A stretch of 64,000 nt of DNA, taken from assembly GCA_038501625.1 (NCBI GenBank), contig JAZAYU010000037.1, positions 5,952,001 through 6,016,000 of the forward strand. The letters are read 5' to 3'. Positions 1 through 12,642 of this stretch are shown here, one piece after another (within the stretch, counting starts at the first letter, position 1; every line of letters begins with the position of its first letter). Under the pieces are notes generated by a model. It saw only the letters and a list, made by a program, of their open reading frames with translations. It searched no databases and was not told the origin of the DNA. A program made the position numbers and the translations under genes. Origin of the DNA: Corbicula japonica (Eukaryota > Mollusca > Bivalvia > Venerida > Cyrenidae).

Positions 1-3000
1 TTTTATTCAAATTTCAATAGGTTATTTCTGACCACAATGTGACCTGTGCAGATCCAGATCAGATCATGAAAAGGCATGAAAATGTGTATAATATTATAGT
101 AAGGGGTTAATTACTACAAAAAAACACCTGCATTTTGATACTTCATTTTATTCGTTGGATACACCTTTTAACACATGAGCAACTATTGTAAATCTAGGTG
201 CTGACACATCTCCTTCCTGTTAATTAGAGCTTTAAATGTATCTAATGAACAGAGTAGATACAGAATGATGAGACCTCAAAATGTCTGATGTGCAAGCTGG
301 TCTGGAGCTACATTTGTGCTATCTCTATCTGATGTGGATTTACACTGGTTACCCATGTGGTAAAATAGCGTGTAAATGGAGTAAAGGGTCAAGTTATTAA
401 CCATGAAAGTTGAAACAGCATTGGATTTTTGAGACACATTTATATGAGATAACCCAACTTAAAAAACAAATAAGCAACCCATCGTGTTAGTTCAAGGTGG
501 CCAACAGATGAATATTGTTATATATAATGTTAATAATCAAGTGAATTCAAGTTGACCTTGTTATTGGGTCAAAGGTAGTCATATATGCCTGAGACAGAAG
601 GCTGAGGGTAAATATGACAGCCCGAGGCCCAATAACATGTTCAAATTCATATGAAGACTAAATTGGGCCAATACAGGTGTTCTGGACCAATATGAGAATT
701 GCTGGGCCATTATAAAATACTTAAGTATTGATGTGGTGTACCATGTAGTGTCTGCCAGGAAAATGGCATGTTCAAGTCAGGTGATGACATGCCTCGAGAT
801 TTTGCCACACTGCAGTCATGTAAAAGAAAAGGGCAAAGTATGCAATGCCTTTACTGTATATTAATACAGGGCTCTCACTAGAGAGAGACTTGAAGGAATT
901 AGTCTCATCAAAAGTGACCAGACTTCTCTCTTTGTTGAGCTTTGTTAGAAGTCATTTTGTATTTACGATATAGGGAAAGAAAGCTGTTGACTGCAAACTT
1001 CTCCATAATGCAGTAAATTATGACAAAACTCTCCATGATTTGCAAGTCTGGTGAGAGCCCTATTAAAAGTCAATTAATAAAATTTAATATACCATTATCC
1101 TTCTTCCACTCCTTTTCCAATTTCATGCTTTTTGAACCAGAGATGGCACATTTCTTTCATTTGATTTTATCACTGAAATTAACAAACACAAAATTGCAAG
1201 GGTGCAAGTTAGGATTTCTAAAAAACCTGAAATCCTGAAAATTTATTTAGGGTAAATGAAGAAAATCAATCATTTTTAGACACACAAAAACCTGATTTTC
1301 AGGCAAATGCACCCATGAAATAATAACAATTATTTTGATCTTTGCTCAAATTACAAATATTCTTATAATAACATATTTTATTTTTTAAGTGAGTGATCAT
1401 AACAATTAGTTTACTCTCATTTTGTACTTTGCTAGAATGGTCTTTCTTCAGATTGTTTCCATTCTGCATTGAAATCCATTCAGTCTGAGGTGTGAGGTGT
1501 ATCTACAAAAAGTCACCCACAATCTTTTGGACTGTGAAAAATGTTTTTCCTTTAGTTGCTGTGAAAAAGAGTGCTGTCATTTGTTTTGTAGTTAAAATGC
1601 CTGTTCCAACAGCCGTTCAAGAAAATTTCATAAAGTTATATTGATTAACTGTTGATTAACTGAATTAAGTATCCATATTGTTTCATCACTGCCAGAGTTA
1701 TTACGTGTTTCCTTCTTTTGAAAAAATAAAATATGGATCCAGGCATGTCACTTTAAAATTAACCAGAAAGTATCAGACTGCAAAAAGTCAAAAATGTGTT
1801 GACTGCTCTTATAAACTGGTCAAATTGGGTTATCACTAAAATTCACAAAGTGGGTTCCTTTTCAAATAACTACCGGTAATTTATTTTACATTGCTGATCA
1901 GAATTCAAGTCTGGGTAAAAAATCATAGAATGAAATAGACATAAAATTAATGCCTTAAGTAGTTTTGGTTTATTTTACCTAAAAACAATTTGCAATGGAA
2001 GGCTAATAAATGAATACTTGTTACATCAAAATTATTGAACTGAAACACTGTGTAAACCTAGGTTCACTTCAATACTTAATACTGGTGTAACATCAAAAGG
2101 GAGACAATATATTCATTTTTATAATTTGGCACATGTTTGTAGTGAACAAAATGTATATCTTTGGTTTTCATTTCATAATTTATTGTCACTTTGTTAGGCA
2201 ATTCTACTATTAACAAGACTTAATTTAACATTATGAAACTAATTTGAGTTATTTATCAAATTACAGGAACCTGAATTTCCTTCAGAAAATATTCAGATAG
2301 GAAAAACTATTACATTTTCCCAATGCAACGGATTTGTACCCCACCCATTAACATGTTAAAATAATTTACCAGTTGCAATGTTGACAGCGTTATCACAGCT
2401 CAAGCATTACAAAGAAACTAAAATATACTGTTTAAAATAATTACATCTCCTAAACAGTCATTCTGGATTTAACTCAAACATTATTTTCTACCTTCACTTT
2501 TGTTGTCCACTTCATTGCATGACGTCAAACAGTTCTATACCGCTTCAAATGGTTGATACATGTCTGACCAGAACCAAAAATCATCTAAACCTGTTTATGA
2601 ATAATTAAATCAATTAATAAATACTTCATTCTTTCTTCCAGGATGCAAAATTTACCTGAAATGCATTTAAGAGATACTATTAAATAAATATTGTGAAGTT
2701 CCCATTTCTGTATAAACTTGGTGAATCCCTGAGGTGCTACTCTTTTTCTTCTTATGGTTTTCCCTGGGTTATTAATTTTGAGAATATCTGTTCTGATTAA
2801 ATGACCTGTGAGACATATGGAATGGAGTGTTAAAGACAAAACTGAAAGTAGGAAAAACTTCTGATAGCGGATTTCATAAGGTGTACATATAACACGCAAT
2901 TATTGAAAACATTAGATTTTCATTTCTTTGAAATTTTATACTTCAGAAAATCTTGTGTCAACTATGTAGCTGGTTACGGTTTGGAAATGGGTTAGATCTG

Positions 3001-3142
3001 GATATTTTCTGATGGAAATTCAGGCTCAAGATTATGATCAAATGCATAAAATGCATTTATTAATATATCTGTTAAATCAATTCATGTATGAATTTTAAAT
3101 AACTTAAAACATAATTTTCAATAGATCAAAATGTTATAACAA
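1..3142. other. Unassigned AT-rich DNA
   Basis: AT-rich sequence with no reading frame longer than about 105 codons and no recognisable protein motif on either strand. I see no splice-bounded exon, tRNA or tandem array. It is probably intergenic or intronic. Confidence 0.6.
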
Positions 3143-3439
3143 GAGCCAGTCGGAAACGACTGCAAGCTCGACTATTCGAAAAGTCAGAATTATTAAGCAC
3201 ATTGTAACTGGGCTTCATTTAAACTGGGGAATGATTCAGGAGTTTATGACACCTCCAACAAACACACATGAACAAAAGTTTCTTAATCCAAGTTAGGAAT
3301 TCAATAAATTACACTTAATTTATTCTTGTAGAATTTTTTAGGGTTTACACAACCCAGCCCATAAACCACTGATCCCACACCCATCAACTTACTATCCGTG
3401 CCCACCTATAGTGGTGTGGCGTGGTGTAGTACAGTATGG

Positions 3440-4351
3440 TATGCTGGTTGCTGGTGTTGTCATTGTTGGTGTTGTTGTTGGTGGTGGTAGTGGTGGTGTT
3501 GGTTGTTGGTGTTGTTGTTGATGTTGCTGTTGGTGGTGGTGTTGATGTTGTTGGTGGTGGTGTTGGTGTTGCTGGTGTAGTAATAGTAATAGTAATAGTA
3601 ATAGTAATAGTAATAGTATAGTATAGTATAGTATAGTATAGTATAGTATAGTATAGTATAGTATAGTATAGTATAGTATCGTATCGTATCGTATAGTATA
3701 GTATAGTATAGTATAGTATAGTATAGTATAGTATAGTATAGTATAGTATGGTAATAGTATAGTATAGCATAGTATAGTATAGTATAGTATAGTATAGTAT
3801 AGTATAGTATAGTATAGTAATAGTATAGTAATAGTATAGTATAGTATAATATAGTATAGTATAGTATAGTATAGTATAGTATAGTAAAGTATAGTATAGT
3901 AATAGTATAGTATAGTATAGTATAGTATAGTATAGTATAGTATAGTATAGTATAGTATAGTATAGTAATAGTATAGTATAGTATAGTATAGTATAGTATA
4001 GTATAGTATAGTATAGTATAGTATAGTATAGTATAGTATAGTAATAGTATAGTAATAGTATAGTAATAGTAATAGTATAGTAATAGTATAGTAAAAGTAT
4101 AGTAATAGTATAGTAATAGTATAGTAATAGTATAGTATAGTAATAATATAGTAATAGTATGGTATGGTATGGTATGGTATGGTATGGTATGGTATGGTAT
4201 GGTATGGTATGGTATGGTATGGTATGGTATGGTATGGTATGGTATGGTATAGTATGGTATAGTATAGTATAGTATAGTATAGTATAGTATAGTATAGTAT
4301 AGTATAGTATAGTATAGTATAGTATAGTATAGTATAGTATAGTATAGTATA
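3440..4351. repeat. TATAG/TATGG pentanucleotide microsatellite with T/G-rich and TAG-TAA leader
   Basis: Three blocks lie in a row. A T/G-rich GTTGTTGGTGG stretch (about 3440-3575) is followed by a trinucleotide-like AGTAAT run (about 3575-3615), then about 740 bp of TATAG pentamers with interruptions. A homogeneous TATGG block sits at about 4158-4250. Because the unit is 5 bp, all three minus frames stay open for about 300 codons and encode meaningless Tyr/Thr/Ile/Leu repeats; these are not genes. Confidence 0.95.
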
Positions 4352-4594
4352 TGCCCCCACCCACCCCACAATTACTCAACACTTTCAACCAAAGTATGTT
4401 AAGTACATCTGTTGTAAACATTTTCTATAGCATTACATATGAAAAACACTAACATTGAACCTTTAACAATTATTTATAAGTCTTAATTCTAATTTCAAGT
4501 GAAAAGGGCAAAAATCAAATATAAAAAAGCAAGGATGAGTTATGGGCCTTTGAAAATAAACATGATGTAAGATAAAATAAAGGTATACAAAGTT

Positions 4595-6110
4595 TTAAAC
4601 CTTAATTTTTAAGTCTAAAAAGGGCAGTAATTTGAAAAAAATCAAAGAGTTATGGTTCTTGGCATACATAGTCAGGGTCATGATGATGGATAAGTTTCAA
4701 AGCTATAGTACAAGAAGTATGAAAGTAACTAGCTTGCACGCAAACTTTAACCTGAAATTCTAAGTCAAAAAAGGGGCATAATTTGATTAAAAATGAAAGA
4801 AAGAGTTATGGTTCTTGGCATACATAGTCAGGGTCATGATGGTAAACAAGTGTCTTAAGTTTCAAAGCTATAGTACGAGAAGTATGAAAGTAACTATCTT
4901 GCAGGCAAACTTTAACCTGAAATTCTAAGTACAAAAAGGGCCATAATTTGATAAAAAAATTAAAGAAAGAGTTATGGTTCTTGGCACACATAGTCAGGGT
5001 CATGATGGTAAACAACTGTGTTAAGTTTCAAAGCTATAGTACAAGAAGTATTTAAGTAACTACCTTGCACGCAAACTTTAACCTGAAATTCTAAGTCAAA
5101 AAAGGGCCATAATTTAAACAAAATGGAAATTAGAGTTATGGTTCTTGGCATACAAACTTGAATTATGATGATGAACAAGTGTTGAAAGTTTCAAAGCTGT
5201 AGTAAAAGTAGTATGGAAGTTATGGGTTTGTACAGTAGCTTGCACGCAAACTTTTAACTGAAATTCTAAGTCGAAAAAGGGCCATAATTTGATTATCATG
5301 AAAGAAAGAGTTATGGATCTTGGCATAAATAGTCAGGGTCATGATGGTAAACAAGTGTCTTAAGTTTCAAAGCTATAGTAAAAGAAGTATGAAAGTAACT
5401 AGCTTGCACGCAAACTTTAACCTGAAATTCTAAGTCGAAAAAGGGCCATAATTTGTACAAAATGAAAATTAGAGTTATGGTTCTTGGCAGACAAACTTGA
5501 ATTATGATGATGAAGAAGTGTTGAAAGTTTCAAAGCTGTAGTATGAGTAGTATGGAAGTTATGGGTTTGTACAGTAGCTTGCACGCAAACTTTAACCTGA
5601 AATTCTAAGTCGAAAAAGGGGCATAATTTGATAAAAATGAAAGTTAGAGTTATGGTTCTTGGCATACACACTTGCGATATGATGATTAACAAGTGTTGAA
5701 TGTTTCAAAGCTGTAGTATAAGTAGTATTGAAGTTATGAGTCTGTACAGTAGCTTGCACGCAAACTTTAACCTGAAATTCTAAGTCGAAAAAGGGCCATA
5801 ATTTGATCAAAATGAAAGTTAGAGTTATGGTTCTTGGCATACACACACGGGACATGATGATAAACAAGTGTGCCAAGTTTTAAAGCTGTAGTATAGGTAG
5901 TATTGAAGTTATGAGTTTGTACAGTAGCTTGCACGCAAACTTTAACCTGAAATTTTAAGTCAAAAAAGGGCCATAATTTGATCAAAATGAAAGTTAGAGT
6001 TATGGTTCTTGGCAAACACACTCGGGACATGATGATGAACAAGTGTGCCAAGTTTAAAAGCTGTAGCTATAGTAGTTTTTAAGATATAGGTAGGTTGCAC
6101 GTAAACTTTA
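4595..6110. repeat. Core tandem array, about nine 156-175 bp units
   Basis: The phrase GAGTTATGG(T/A)TCTTGGCA recurs at 4647, 4803, 4969, 5133, 5308, 5472, 5647, 5822 and 5997, giving spacings of 156, 166, 164, 175, 164, 175, 175, 175 and so on. Units share CAAACTTTAACCTGAAATTC and GGGCCATAATTTGA. Two unit lengths (about 164 and 175) alternate before the last copies settle at 175 bp, which suggests stepwise amplification. Overlapping minus-strand reading frames of 70-94 codons are by-products of the repeat. Confidence 0.92.
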
Positions 6111-6183
6111 ACCAAAGCGGGACGCCGACGCCGACGCCCAAAGTGAGTACAATAGCTCGACATATTCTTCGAATAGTCGAGCT

Positions 6184-7123
6184 AAAAAATCATTGTGAAT
6201 CAGATGCTTTATGTTTTACTTTAAAGCGTTCAAATGGGAATATAATTCTTACACGAGTGATGATATTTTACCAAGTAATTCGTTAATCGTTCAAAATCCA
6301 ACTTTTTTCAATGCAATACATTGAAATAATTTGATTACTTACATCTCTACAAGGTTCCACAATTAATATCCACAATGATTAGGGCCCTAAATTAAAAAAG
6401 TTTCGCTTAGCCCTACGGTCGATTTTGAGACTCCTACTTTCATTTTGGAGAGTGCATTAATTAATTAAATGACGTAACCGTTCAATAGAACCCAAAGAGC
6501 CAAAATCACGTTTACTGCGGTGTAGTCTTTCGAATCTAAAATTTCAAGTTTTACAATGATTTTGTAACGTAGGCTACCATTCGAAAACCACCAAATCCAC
6601 CTCCATTTCCATATGAATAATTCTATTTACAAAGTCTTCACTTCTATTGTCAATATATTCAAATATAACATGGGTGTTATAAAAACATTGCATCACGAAA
6701 ATAACTCGATAAATACTCACTGTTGATTTGATTACGATGGATTTTCTTCACCGAACGTTGTCGAATCCAATATGGCGTTCCGCCATCAGGTATTCATGCG
6801 CGTTCATGACTCAAAATCTTGTCGAACGTTCCACGAGTTAAATTTCTTCAAATATTGATTGATTCCATATTTTTTAATATAAATTTTATCGTTTTGCACA
6901 GAATTACAAAATTGACCGCTTTGTAGCATTGACTTACTTTTTGAAACTAAGAACTATATTCTAGGGTAGCAAGCATACATTCTATGGTAGCATGCAAGTA
7001 CTGTCGTTACTACATTGAAATAAAGAGGAAGTTAGAACAGTATTGCATGCAACCCTCAAATTGTTAGGTTCATAGTAAAGCAAAAACGATTGTCGAAAAT
7101 TGGTTTTCACTGAGTCTGCCGAC
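6184..7123. other. Unassigned spacer
   Basis: No gene is supported. A short GC-richer spot near 6770-6800 contains ATGGCG-TTC-CGCCAT, a 6-bp stem. The sequence changes abruptly at 7124 into LTR homology, so this stretch probably abuts a truncation point of element B. Confidence 0.4.
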
Positions 7124-7433
7124 TCAAAAACCAGATATTGTTCTGTATAATTTGGAGAGGAGAGAATGACCGGAATGGGCCACGTCAGGCGTTTAGGAGA
7201 TGGTTTGTTGGTCTCGTGGCTGAAAAACTAGACTTTAAATAAGAGAAACTTATGACACTAGAAATGCATTAGGAATATTTATACTTATAAGAACTGTTTA
7301 TGTTTTAGAAAGTTGGTTAAGGCATTAGATAAACTGTTAAAAGCTTAAAGATATATAAAGTAATTTCGGAACTTAAAAAGTGTTTGTGTTATTACACCCC
7401 AAGAGCTTTGTAAGAATTAACCACTACGTTACA
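7124..7433 (+). repeat. Element B 5' LTR, right half only
   Basis: Aligns with 24989-25305 to the terminal CCACTACGTTACA, with a gap of about 12 bp near 7155. A TATA box (TATATAAA, 7352-7359) lies about 75 bp before the LTR end, in the position expected for a U3 promoter. Homology starts abruptly at about 7124, so the left half is missing, truncated or replaced. Confidence 0.8.
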
Positions 7434-7445
7434 AGGTCTTCTTTG

Positions 7446-7548
7446 TGGCGCCCAGTGCCAGGATCTTACTTCTAGTGGTCGTCGCGGCATAACGAGGAGG
7501 AAAACTACTATACGACACAGCGCAGAAGAATCTACCTTACGTCACGCC
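7446..7548 (+). promoter_or_regulatory. Element B primer-binding site and conserved leader
   Basis: A 20-nt primer site starting TGGCGCCCAGTG (7446-7465) fits the 3' CCA end of a tRNA and extends into its T-stem. The following leader to 7548 is nearly identical to the element A leader on the minus strand (23917 downward), then similarity stops. Conservation of only ends, primer site and leader suggests these carry the signals for reverse transcription and packaging. Confidence 0.75.
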
Positions 7549-9374
7549 AGTAAACCAGAATGACGCAGAATGTCGCAGAAGTCACAATGAAGGCTTACAG
7601 GTTAGTTCCATTTGCTAATAAAATCTTAATCCAATCATGATACACGAAACTGGAATTAAAATTCAAAAATGTAGGCTTTTTCTTTTAAAGATAATACTGT
7701 GGGGGATATTTTTGGATTGTAGGTTTTTATTTTTGGAGATCGAAAATGTCAGTCAAGGTGCCGAATTCTTGTTAAGTAATTTTTGAAAATTTAACTGTTA
7801 GATCAGTAATTAATTTCGGCTCTATTTGTTCTTTACTTAATAAAACATTTTCAAAAATTAAAGTGAAATTTAACAATCTAAAAATTTTTTTTGCACACAC
7901 ATTTTGTTGTAATTTCCAATATTTCTTAAAAATTTTAGGAAAATATTTTTGTGACAGCAACGGTTGTAGGTTTAATTTTGGCATTAACTGCTTAGTTTTT
8001 TTTAAAAGGAGATAAGAAGACAACTTTTTGATGTCATTAACTAATATAAATATTCCAAAACACTGGTTGTATAGTTTAACTACCAGCTCAAAAAAAAAGA
8101 AAAATGTACCAAAAAAATAGAAAAAATGTACTATCATCTTTAGAAAAAAAAGGAAAATTAAGAGAAAAACTATTTTGGTATTAATTATTAGCTTAAAGAA
8201 AAGAAAAATATTAAACATTTTTTGGAGCGAGTGTAGTCTGTTGTTTTTTTTTCTCTGGTACAAGGTATTATTACTAGATTATGTGATATAACGGTCGCGT
8301 TGAGACCGTTCAATCTTTGTTTATAAGTTTTCTTCCGAGCATATCGGATATGTATATATGTATATATTTGAGAAGAAAACAGTAAAATGCTGTTGTTAAC
8401 CGCGATAATGACGCGATGAATTTTAGTTGATTCCAAGAGTACCGGAAGTCGATGTTTATGACTATGTCAATGCCTATGGCTATGTTCATGCCTTTGGCTA
8501 TGTCTATGTTCGCATTTCAGTAATGTAGTATACTGATGTAAACCGTGAAAATGCGCGATAGCATTAATTGACTTAAGTTTAACGTATGCAGCTTTGTTGC
8601 TGAGTCGATCATCGGTAAGCCTTTTGTTTAAAAATGTATGGGTGCGGCTTCCTACATTTCGGGCTTACACATTAATGTGTATGTTACTTTTAAGCATTGG
8701 GCGCGAGTGCGCTAACGATGTCGACAATTTTTGAGAATAATTGTCACGTGACTTGTATTTAAGTTGTGCGGTCTCAGCACGTTTCGCGATTATATATCAC
8801 TGTCATCGATTTTAATCGTTGTGTGCTTGTATGCACGTATTTCTAAATAATGTTATTGAAATGCGATTAATCGATGTTGTTAATCTTATAGTTGTGCGTC
8901 CATACGCACGTGTCATTTAAGGTATTTTTCTGTCTGAGAGGTATGTCTGATGAAGTATGCTTGTCAATATAAGTATGTACTCTTTCTTTTAAAATGATTT
9001 TTCATTATTTCATGTACCATGTATACGGAGTGTATGGTTTTGGATTTTTTGTTTTCATTACGCATAAATAGTTTACATTGTAACATATTTTCATTTTACG
9101 GCACAAGATCATTGGGCAGATTTTAATGCATACATAACATTAATTAGGATTATTTAAAATTGAATTATTCAAACGGTATTTATTAAATGGGGTTAGTGAT
9201 GCCAGTTAATTGTGTCATTGTGCGGAAGCGGGTTTAATTGGCTAGGAACAAATCACAGAGCATGATGTTACAGCTGGTTCATTTGCACTCCCGTCAGTAT
9301 GCTCCAGTGAACAAGTCAATCATCTACCCGGTCAGGAAAGCAGATAATGGAATTACCTTTTGGACAATTAATAC
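7549..9374. other. Element B internal region, left part, no gene seen
   Basis: AT-rich DNA. A 163-codon minus frame (7772-8263) is poly-A/T-driven and composed of Phe, Leu and Lys runs; I do not regard it as a gene. A short 18-bp tandem repeat (2.5 copies, unit like ATGTTCATGCCTTTGGCT) lies at about 8462-8510. CTTACAGGTTAGT near 7590-7605 resembles a splice junction, but no downstream exon was found. Confidence 0.45.
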
Positions 9375-10498
9375 TAGGGATGTCAATGAATATCCGAATA
9401 TCCGGATATCCGGATAAAAAGTCAGTATCCGGATACTAATTTCATATCCGAATATTCGTAAAAATTAGTAAAAAAATCATCTTAAACAGCACAAAATGCG
9501 TAATTTATTGATTCTAAACACCTGTTCAGATGTCATAATCAGATAATTTGAGACTGTATATTGATCGTCATAAAACTGCCACAAGAAGTAACGCGGTGTT
9601 TGTTTAACAGATCAGAGGTGCGAAAACTGCATCCTCATTGCAATCATCCAGGTGGTCAGGACCATTGTTTGCCAATTATAGTAATCCACAAGTTATATTG
9701 ATAATGTGATTGTCTTCAAACTAGCGCTGTCAATATTGTCAATTAAGTTTACCAATGTCCCCGTAATGCTGTCACGTTCATTGTCGAATATCTTGATTGT
9801 TATTTTGTAGATAAAATATTTGACGTAATTTCGATCAAATAAAGTTGATAACGGCGAATAAAATAATAATGAATAAATTATAAAATATTGTGCATTTGTT
9901 GTTCATTTTTACTTTGGGTAATTTGGCAAATACATGTATAACGTTAGTCTCTGGAACGTACCAGATAAATCTCAATGTCACAGCTAAGATCAAAAACGTA
10001 TCTAGATGTGCGAACGGTACACAATTTTTATTCAAAGTATTACGCTTTGCAGAAAAATAGATGGACAGGGAAAAACCTTGAAAATTTAATGCAAAAGTCG
10101 TATGCTGAAGAACAAAAACGAATTTAATAATTTAATAATTTAACTGCATAAAAAGAAATCAACAAGAATCGTGAGTTATCTTCGCCCTGGTCAAATCGCG
10201 TGTCAAATTTCAAGAGTTAAAAATAAAATCAAGAATACTATCGATCAATAGTAACACAGCGCTTAGTATATACGGCGACACTTGACAGAAACAAAACACT
10301 CAAAATCACTTAATTATTCTTTCAAGTATCTTTTGACAAGTTTTCGTAGATCCGAAGTTCAATTCTAAGCGTTGAAAAAGGCGGGAATATTGACGTCATC
10401 ACATAATAAAGTCGCCGATCTATACGGTTAGCCGGATAGTATCCGGATAGGATATACGGATATCCGGATACCGAAATTGGTGTCCGTTGACATCCCTA
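9375..10498. mobile_element. hAT-type non-autonomous element with perfect 8-bp target duplication
   Basis: The terminal inverted repeat TAGGGATGTCAA opens at 9375 and its complement TTGACATCCCTA closes at 10498. The flanks are identical: ATTAATAC at 9367-9374 and 10499-10506. Eight-bp duplications are characteristic of the hAT superfamily. Inside each end lies a run of ATCCGGATAT-type palindromic motifs (9390-9455 and 10431-10475), which could be subterminal transposase sites. The 1124-bp interior encodes no recognisable transposase, so mobility would need an enzyme in trans. Confidence 0.9.
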
Positions 10499-10883
10499 AT
10501 TAATACATAATGGACATTCCAGCAAATATTGTATTTACAAGATTAGATTTTCCATCTTGACATTTCTTTATAGTGTGGATATTTCCAACTGACATTATCT
10601 TGAGGTTATTCGCCAACATCTCAAGAAGTGTAATAGTACAAGTGATCCGAAATTCATCTCTACAACTATTCACAACGAACAGAAGACAAAGAGATGATTT
10701 CACTCAAGCAAGGATTCACGACCTATCCCCGGTGGGACGCTGATGGAATAAGAAACGGCTTCAATTCCGTGACGCTTCCTATGATTGGCATGACGAAACG
10801 ATTGTGCGAAAGAATCCCGAGATGAACTAGGCATGCAGGGCGATGAGGAAGCAGTGCTATCATAAGTCGTATCGTTCCATAAT

Positions 10884-10907
10884 TGTCGGTCATCCTGATG
10901 ACCGACA
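10884..10907. repeat. Perfect 11-bp-arm palindrome
   Basis: TGTCGGTCATC and GATGACCGACA are separated by only CT. It could be a protein-binding palindrome or a small hairpin; function unknown. Confidence 0.85.
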
Positions 10908-11704
10908 TATTATAATGGACCAAACTTGAACTTTGAAGGGTAACACCGGTTAACAGCGGCACCGGACGTGGTCACTTTAGACAAAGCCGCCCGTCTAAAG
11001 CTTGAGAATGCTATTCCGTTCCCCATATTTTCAAGAAAAGTCTTCTAAATGTTGATGAAACAATATTTGGACGTCGTAGTAACATCAAATCAGAAATTGA
11101 GCTGATCTATAACGACATGTTAAATAATATAATCATACGTGTGTTGTATTTTCTACAGGGTATAGAAATAATGTTTGCGTCTTTTTTTAGAAAGTCACGT
11201 GATGCAAACCTACATAGCAAAATATGATTTGCTTATAAGTTGAACTGAAACTTTATTTGAATCAAACAACTGTTTAGGATGATCCCATATATGAAATAGA
11301 TTCAATTCGTTATATTGATTTTGTTGGTCAAAAGCAAGACGTCGTGTAAGTTTTTCTTAGAGACTAATGAATATCCGACTGTGGCGGGAAAGGCTGTCTG
11401 TAAACAAAAGTTTGCAGAAAGCTAGTCGATCATTAGCATCCACTTTTAACCAAAAATATATTCCTCCAAAATCTAGAGTTTATGTTCAACAACAAAATTT
11501 TGTCACTATCCTAGGGTGGGGGGATGAGCAGCCTGACAGGGACTCAAATTATTATATTTACTATTCTTATCTTCAACAATTTCGTTAGAATGCTGAACTT
11601 CAACATGTAATATTGCTGGTTCTCGCACATTTTCCTGAAATGAATGCTCAGAACTTTGCTTAATTGTCAAAATATTGTCTTTTAAAGAGAGATTTTGCTT
11701 TTTT

Positions 11705-11916
11705 GCGCTTTCCAGTGGAAATGTTGTGAATGTTCTCAGAAGTTAACGGAAGTTTAGCGAATGTGAGGTGACCATTGTTTAGAGTAAAAACAATAGGTCA
11801 GCGATTTTGACTTTGTTTGCGATTTCCAGTGCAATTTCGGTGAATGTTCTCAGAATTTACAAGAAGTTTAGCGAATGTGACATGACCATTGTTTAAAGTA
11901 AACATAGGAGATCAGC
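11705..11916. repeat. Diverged two-copy tandem duplication, 114-bp period
   Basis: Copy 1 begins GCGCTTTCCAGTGG at 11705 and copy 2 begins GCGATTTCCAGTGC at 11819. Both continue through GAATGTTCTCAGAA, AAGTTTAGCGAATGTGA and GACCATTGTTTA to GGTCAGC or GATCAGC. Substitutions and small indels show the duplication is not recent. Confidence 0.85.
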
Positions 11917-12560
11917 ATGGACAATATTTTTATCTAATATCACAAGCGTAGTCAATGGGGCGGCGGTACGCTAAAAGAAAATCATCAATACGATCAATTA
12001 GCTGCGACGACAGATATTAACGACTAGGATGGCCACATGAGGTTAATTGCACTTTATGATTACACGTTCAGTGTGGTAGCATCAATAATGATTTTGTTTA
12101 TTGAACTTGTCTCATATCAATTTATAGGATAAATGGCGACACGCTACCTCAGTTTCAAGTACTTCGTTAGTCAACCATGTTGAAAAGTCATTTCAATCCA
12201 TAATTACAAATGTAGTTGTTATCAGCTAATCAACTTCAGAATTTTGCATTTCACGAGCGCACTATTGGAATGTTAAAACCCGAGCTGCGAGAGTTTAAAC
12301 CTAGTTGGTTTGATGACTACCTATCTCTTCATTAGTTATGAACATTACATTTTATCTTTTATTCGCAATTACTCATTTAGAGAGACATTTATATATTATG
12401 CTCTTTCTCAAAGATTTGCATAAAAATGCCTAGTTTTGAGCTTGTGCGCAAAAACTGCCATGTTTTTGAGATCTATATATTTCCCTGTCCTTTTGATATC
12501 CAAGTTTATATCTAATTACAATGCGGTATTTTATGTTTTTAAAATGCTCAAAAGTGTTTA

Positions 12561-12642
12561 ACAGACTCAATGAAACCGAGCCTGCAATATTTTCATATTT
12601 TTCGTCTTCGTTGGTTTTTAAAGTGACATTTTCATCTATTTA
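12561..12642. repeat. Dispersed repeat fragment, partner at 33345-33426
   Basis: Matches 33345-33426 through CAATGAAACCGAGCCTGC, TATTTTCATATT and the shared end TTTTCATCTATT. The partner copy contains an inverted CAGGCTC/GAGCCTG pair, suggesting a small element end with a hairpin. Confidence 0.75.

Larger units (their letters stand above)
3143..6183. mobile_element. Tandem-core non-autonomous element, HINE/Helentron-like architecture
   Basis: The left end has a GAAA-loop hairpin (CAGTCG/CGACTG, 3147-3162) followed by AGCTCGACTATTCGAA at 3165-3180. The exact inverse, TTCGAATAGTCGAGCT, closes the element at 6168-6183 and itself forms the arm of a terminal hairpin (6154-6183). Between the ends lie a pentanucleotide microsatellite and about nine tandem units. 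A 5' hairpin, subterminal inverted repeats and a tandem core are the organisation described for Helentron-associated interspersed elements, and bivalve genomes carry many elements with such ends. I see no protein. The class assignment rests on architecture only, and exact outer boundaries and target site were not determined. Confidence 0.6.

Noticed and set aside
3384..4421. Three overlapping minus frames of 300-345 codons
   Set aside because: They are the three readings of a 5-bp microsatellite and encode only Tyr/Thr/Ile/Leu repeats.
4806..6163. Series of similar 67-94 codon minus frames
   Set aside because: They are shifted readings of the same tandem units and match no protein family.
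6770..6810. Possible minus-strand first exon starting ATGGCGGAACGCC
   Set aside because: Only about 12 codons to a weak GTGAAG donor; no supporting neighbour.
7772..8263. 163-codon minus frame
   Set aside because: Composition follows poly-A/T runs; Phe/Leu/Lys-rich with no motif.
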